Below are positions 15,560 to 18,124 of a stretch of DNA of 18,124 nucleotides, piece by piece. The notes below the pieces were generated by a model. It saw nothing but the letters and a program-made list of their open reading frames with translations, did no database searches and was not told the DNA's origin. Origin of the DNA: Candidatus Acetothermia bacterium. Lineage in GTDB: Bacteria > Bipolaricaulota > Bipolaricaulia > RBG-16-55-9 > JANLFV01. The stretch is taken from the NCBI GenBank assembly GCA_028275195.1, contig JAPWVC010000013.1, forward strand, positions 1-18,124. The letters are read 5' to 3'. Position numbers and translations under genes: made by a program. Each line of letters starts with the position of its first letter. The first letter of the stretch is position 1.

Positions 15560-15564
15560 GGGGC

Positions 15565-16260
15565 TTAGCGCGGTCGATCTCCCTTCCGTTTGGGATCGGC
15601 CCCCGTGGAGCCGAGCTCGGCAGCCGGCCGGAGGGCGAAGTATCTCCTCCTCAACCTGAGCGCCACATTCACTAAACTGATGATGAAGACCGTCTTGGCC
15701 GCCTCGAGCATGGAGATATGGACATCGAGCCCCTCGGCCAACCCCAGCCGGTCGAGGAGGAGGGTGATGAAAAGGTAGATATAGACGGCATAAAGCAGCA
15801 CCTGGAAGACGGCATTGAAGGCCACCAGCCCGACGGCCAGCTCCCGGTCGCCCTCGGCCAGCTCGTTCCACACGATGACCATGGCGATACAGCGGGCCAG
15901 GCCGACCAGGATCACCCCGATCATGTATTCGGGGTGGTTGTGCAAGAAGAGGATCGCCAGGCCGAACATCACCAGTGGGCCGACGAGCCAGTTCTGGATG
16001 AGCGAGAGGGCGAGGAGCCTCTTGTTCCTGAAGACCCTGCCCATCTCCTCGTATCTCACCTTCGCCAGCGGGGGATACATCATCAAGATCAGCCCGATGG
16101 CGATCGGGATCGAGGTCGTCCCGACCTGCAGGCTGGTGATGAGCCTGGTCACGCCGGGCAGGAGATAGCCGATCCCGATCCCCACGCCCATGGCGAGGAA
16201 GATCCAAAGCGTCAGGAACCGATCCAGCAGCGAGAGCTCTCTCTTCTCTGTGCCAGCCAT
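15565..16260 (-). pseudogene. acr3: Acr3 family arsenite efflux protein with a large internal deletion
   Basis: The frame encodes 231 residues, against about 350 for the family. Residues 1-190 match the first half of Acr3 closely: LSLLDRFLTLWIFLAMGVG, GTTSIPIAIGLILMMYPPLAKVRYEE, and GLARCIAMVIVWNELAEGDRE, including the conserved TM4 cysteine. At about residues 191-195 (VFIIS) the sequence jumps to what is normally the far C-terminus, LVNVALRLRRRYF. About 130 residues, covering the second-half transmembrane segments and the conserved glutamate near the end, are missing without a frame shift. About seven hydrophobic segments remain. The start overlaps nothing but follows the arsC stop directly (TAAATG), with GAGGAGG upstream. 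It is probably non-functional as an arsenite exporter; a reduced functional form cannot be excluded. Confidence 0.8.
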
Positions 16261-16668
16261 TTACATTACCTCCTCGATTAGCTCCCTCACCTTCTGTTCA
16301 ATCTCATCCCGGACGCGACGGTAGAACTCGAGCGGCTCCCCCTTGGGGTCCGCGATCCCCCAGTCGCGAGCCCGGCCGGTGAAGCCCGCGGGGCAGACCC
16401 CCTCGGCCCCGCAGCCCATGGTGATGATGTAATCAAAATCCCTTAATCCTCGAGGATCAATGGCTTTAGGCCGCTCCCTGGAGATGTCGATCCCCTTCTC
16501 CTTCATCACCTGGATCGCCCGCTCATCGACCCGCTCGGCTGGCCTGGTCCCACCCGAGGCAATGTCCAGCTCCAGGCCCAGCTCGCGCGCGAAGCGGCGG
16601 GCGAATCCCGCGGCCATCTGCGACCGGCAGGCGTTCTCGACGCAGACGAAGATGATCCTCTTGCCCAT
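16261..16668 (-). CDS. arsC: Arsenate reductase, low-molecular-weight phosphatase (thioredoxin-coupled) type
   Basis: This 135-residue cytoplasmic enzyme reduces arsenate to arsenite. The phosphatase-loop motif Cx5R is CVENACRS (Cys9 to Arg15). A second cysteine pair needed for the intramolecular disulfide relay appears in TMGCGAEGVCP, followed by the catalytic-Asp region RDWGIADP. Start ATG 16668 lies 5 nt after the ABC permease stop, with GGAGG upstream. Its product, arsenite, would normally leave through Acr3, encoded immediately downstream, which is damaged here. A protein tyrosine phosphatase role is less likely given the double-cysteine motif. Confidence 0.93.
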   Translation of the reverse strand: MGKRIIFVCVENACRSQMAAGFARRFARELGLELDIASGGTRPAERVDERAIQVMKEKGIDISRERPKAIDPRGLRDFDYIITMGCGAEGVCPAGFTGRARDWGIADPKGEPLEFYRRVRDEIEQKVRELIEEVM

Positions 16669-16673
16669 CTGGT

Positions 16674-17429
16674 TCAGATCCTCCGGGGCATCGTCCTGTC
16701 GTGCAACCTCATGGCCACCACGAGGAATAGGAGGGTGAAGGCAGCCAGGGCGGCGAAGTCCAAGGCCAGCGGGAGGTGGCCCCGGCCCTGGAGGCAGCGG
16801 CGGGCGATGTCGGTGAAATAGGTCAAGGGGGAAATATAAGCGAGCGCCCTCCCCCAGGCGGGTAGCTCGCTAAGCGGGATGAAGATCCCGCTGATGAAGA
16901 CCACGGGGAATCTGACCGCCGCGGCGATCATGTTGACCGTGGCCGGGAGGTTGGTCGGCGGGATGGAGAAGACATTCCCCAGCGAGGCGAAGCAGAGCCC
17001 GGCCAGGACCACGGCCAAGGCGAAGGCTGCCCCGCCGGCTATCCTCACCCCCAGGGCCAGGCCGATTGCGATCGGGACGAGCGAGATGGCCAGCCCGAAG
17101 GCAAACGAAGCGAGGACATCCCCGAAGATGATCGCCTCGAGCCTCACCGGGCAGGCCATCAGCCGCTCGAGCGTCCTCGCCTGGGTCTCCCAGGGGACCA
17201 CGATCGGCGAGACCGCCGTGGCGGTGAAGAAGAGGATCATCCCCAGAAGCCCGGGGATCATGAAGTCAATCGACATGTGCCGCCCGATGGCGAAGGAGAG
17301 GAACAAGAAGACGGGGAAGAGGACCCCGAAGACCACCACCGGCCCCTTGGAGTAGTAGATCCGGATGTCCTTCCTTGCGATCGCCAGGGCTCGGCGGAGC
17401 TGCTGCCAGATCAAGGTCGGCTCAGCCAT
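16674..17429 (-). CDS. ABC-2 type transporter permease
   Basis: This 251-residue integral membrane protein has about six hydrophobic segments and the ABC-2 pattern near the end (FISGIFIPLSELPAWGRALA, then ISPLTYFTDIAR). The short N-terminal cytoplasmic segment LARALAIARKD-like (ALAIARKDIRIYY) precedes the first membrane span. It pairs with the ATPase encoded upstream, whose stop overlaps this start by 8 nt. Together they should form an exporter of the drug/polysaccharide/lipid type; the substrate is not recognisable. The close coupling with arsC downstream may be chance or shared regulation. Confidence 0.92.
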   Translation of the reverse strand: MAEPTLIWQQLRRALAIARKDIRIYYSKGPVVVFGVLFPVFLFLSFAIGRHMSIDFMIPGLLGMILFFTATAVSPIVVPWETQARTLERLMACPVRLEAIIFGDVLASFAFGLAISLVPIAIGLALGVRIAGGAAFALAVVLAGLCFASLGNVFSIPPTNLPATVNMIAAAVRFPVVFISGIFIPLSELPAWGRALAYISPLTYFTDIARRCLQGRGHLPLALDFAALAAFTLLFLVVAMRLHDRTMPRRI

Positions 17430-18124
17430 CCGCGGCCTCCTCCGTCAGCGCCAGGAAGGCCTCCTCCAGCGATGGGGCGAGGATGTTGAGTGAGACGATC
17501 CTGAGCCCAGCAGCGCAGGAGTAGTTGACCAGCGCTACCACGAGCTCGCCAGGGTCATCAGTATAAAGCCGGCACTTATCGCCGACCCTCTGGGCCTCGC
17601 TCACCCCGGGGAGGCGGGCCAGCTCTTCCGGATCCACACTGTCATTGAAGCTCACCTCGACCGATTGGCGGCCCCTGACGGCGAGCCTCAGCCTCTCAGG
17701 GGCGTCGATCGCGACGGTCCTCCCCTTGTTGATGATCGCCACCCGGTCGCAGAGCCGGTTCGCCTCGTCCATGTCGTGGGTAGTGAGGAAGATGGTCTTC
17801 CCCTCGGCCTTGAGGCTCCGGAGCATCTCCCGGATCAGCCGGGCGGACTGGACATCGAGCCCGGAGGTCGGCTCATCGAGGAAGAGGACCTCCGGGTCGC
17901 TCACCAGGGCCATGCCTAAAATGAGGCGCTGCCTCATCCCTTTGGAGTAGGTCCTGACCAGGCTATCCTTCCGTTCCAGAAGGCCCAGGGCCTTGAGGAG
18001 TCGCTCGCCTCTCGCTCTTGCCTCGCGGCGCGGGACGCCATAGAGCGCGGCCATGAGCATCAGGTTCTCCCAGCCTGAAAGGTCATTGTAGGGATTGGCC
18101 ATCTCGGGGACGACGCCAGCTAGT
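17422..18124 (-). CDS. ABC transporter ATP-binding protein, 5' end outside window
   Basis: The frame is open past the right edge, so the N-terminus with Walker A lies outside. Visible from the edge inward are the Q-loop region (GVVPEMANPYNDLSGWENL), the signature motif as YSKGMRQRL (in place of LSGGQ), Walker B with D-loop (VLFLDEPTSGLD), and the H-loop (LTTHDMDEA). A C-terminal regulatory tail of about 90 residues ends in the ILAPSLEEAFLALT motif, typical of ABC-2 exporter ATPases. The ATG at 18102 falls after the start of the Q-loop region and so cannot be the true start. The 8-nt overlap with the permease gene indicates translational coupling. Confidence 0.95.
   Translation of the reverse strand, partial: LAGVVPEMANPYNDLSGWENLMLMAALYGVPRREARARGERLLKALGLLERKDSLVRTYSKGMRQRLILGMALVSDPEVLFLDEPTSGLDVQSARLIREMLRSLKAEGKTIFLTTHDMDEANRLCDRVAIINKGRTVAIDAPERLRLAVRGRQSVEVSFNDSVDPEELARLPGVSEAQRVGDKCRLYTDDPGELVVALVNYSCAAGLRIVSLNILAPSLEEAFLALTEEAADG

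Noticed and set aside
15560..15564. Bidirectional terminator at the convergent radical SAM/acr3 junction
   Set aside because: Only 5 nt separate the stops, and no stem-loop followed by a T-run was visible on either strand.

Overview
The window is from a GC-rich bacterium that uses the Wood-Ljungdahl (acetyl-CoA) pathway. The main evidence is a bacterial-type acetyl-CoA synthase gene (acsB) that carries the long N-terminal region missing from archaeal CdhC. Around it lie a CooC/AcsF-type nickel-insertion ATPase, a CooF-like ferredoxin, a flavin oxidoreductase, an AMP-forming acetyl-CoA synthetase and an acetate permease. A deep-branching anaerobe of the Acetothermia (OP1/Bipolaricaulota) kind would fit, but that is a guess from gene content only. 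Promoters look sigma70-like; the sequence TTGATC-17 nt-TATAAT occurs twice.

Left block (1-9242, all minus strand). In transcription order: acs, satP, a DUF3786 protein, cooC/acsF, then an internal promoter, cooF-like, a flavin oxidoreductase, and acsB, which runs off the left edge. This is an acetate/acetyl-CoA module. Acetate can cross the membrane through SatP and be activated by Acs. AcsB makes or cleaves acetyl-CoA at its Ni-Fe-S A-cluster, CooC-type ATPase matures the metal site, and the ferredoxin plus flavoprotein move electrons. The standout feature is a 459-residue intein with a LAGLIDADG homing endonuclease inside AcsB. It sits immediately before the A-cluster cysteine equivalent to Moorella Cys595, so no active site can form until the intein is spliced out.

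Middle block (9243-15559). A 184-base divergent promoter region separates acs from a plus-strand pair: a FabH-family protein with a changed catalytic triad, and cysS with its own promoter. A secreted CARDB-domain protein lies on the minus strand and overlaps the cysS 3' end by 32 bases. Divergent from it, leuC and a PflX-like radical SAM gene run on the plus strand.

Right block (15565-18124, minus strand). A tightly packed operon encodes an ABC-2 exporter (ATPase cut by the window edge, then permease), arsenate reductase ArsC, and an Acr3 arsenite efflux protein that appears to have lost about 130 internal residues. No tRNA, rRNA, CRISPR array, insertion sequence or convincing terminator hairpin was seen, and there is no gene-free stretch over 300 bases.
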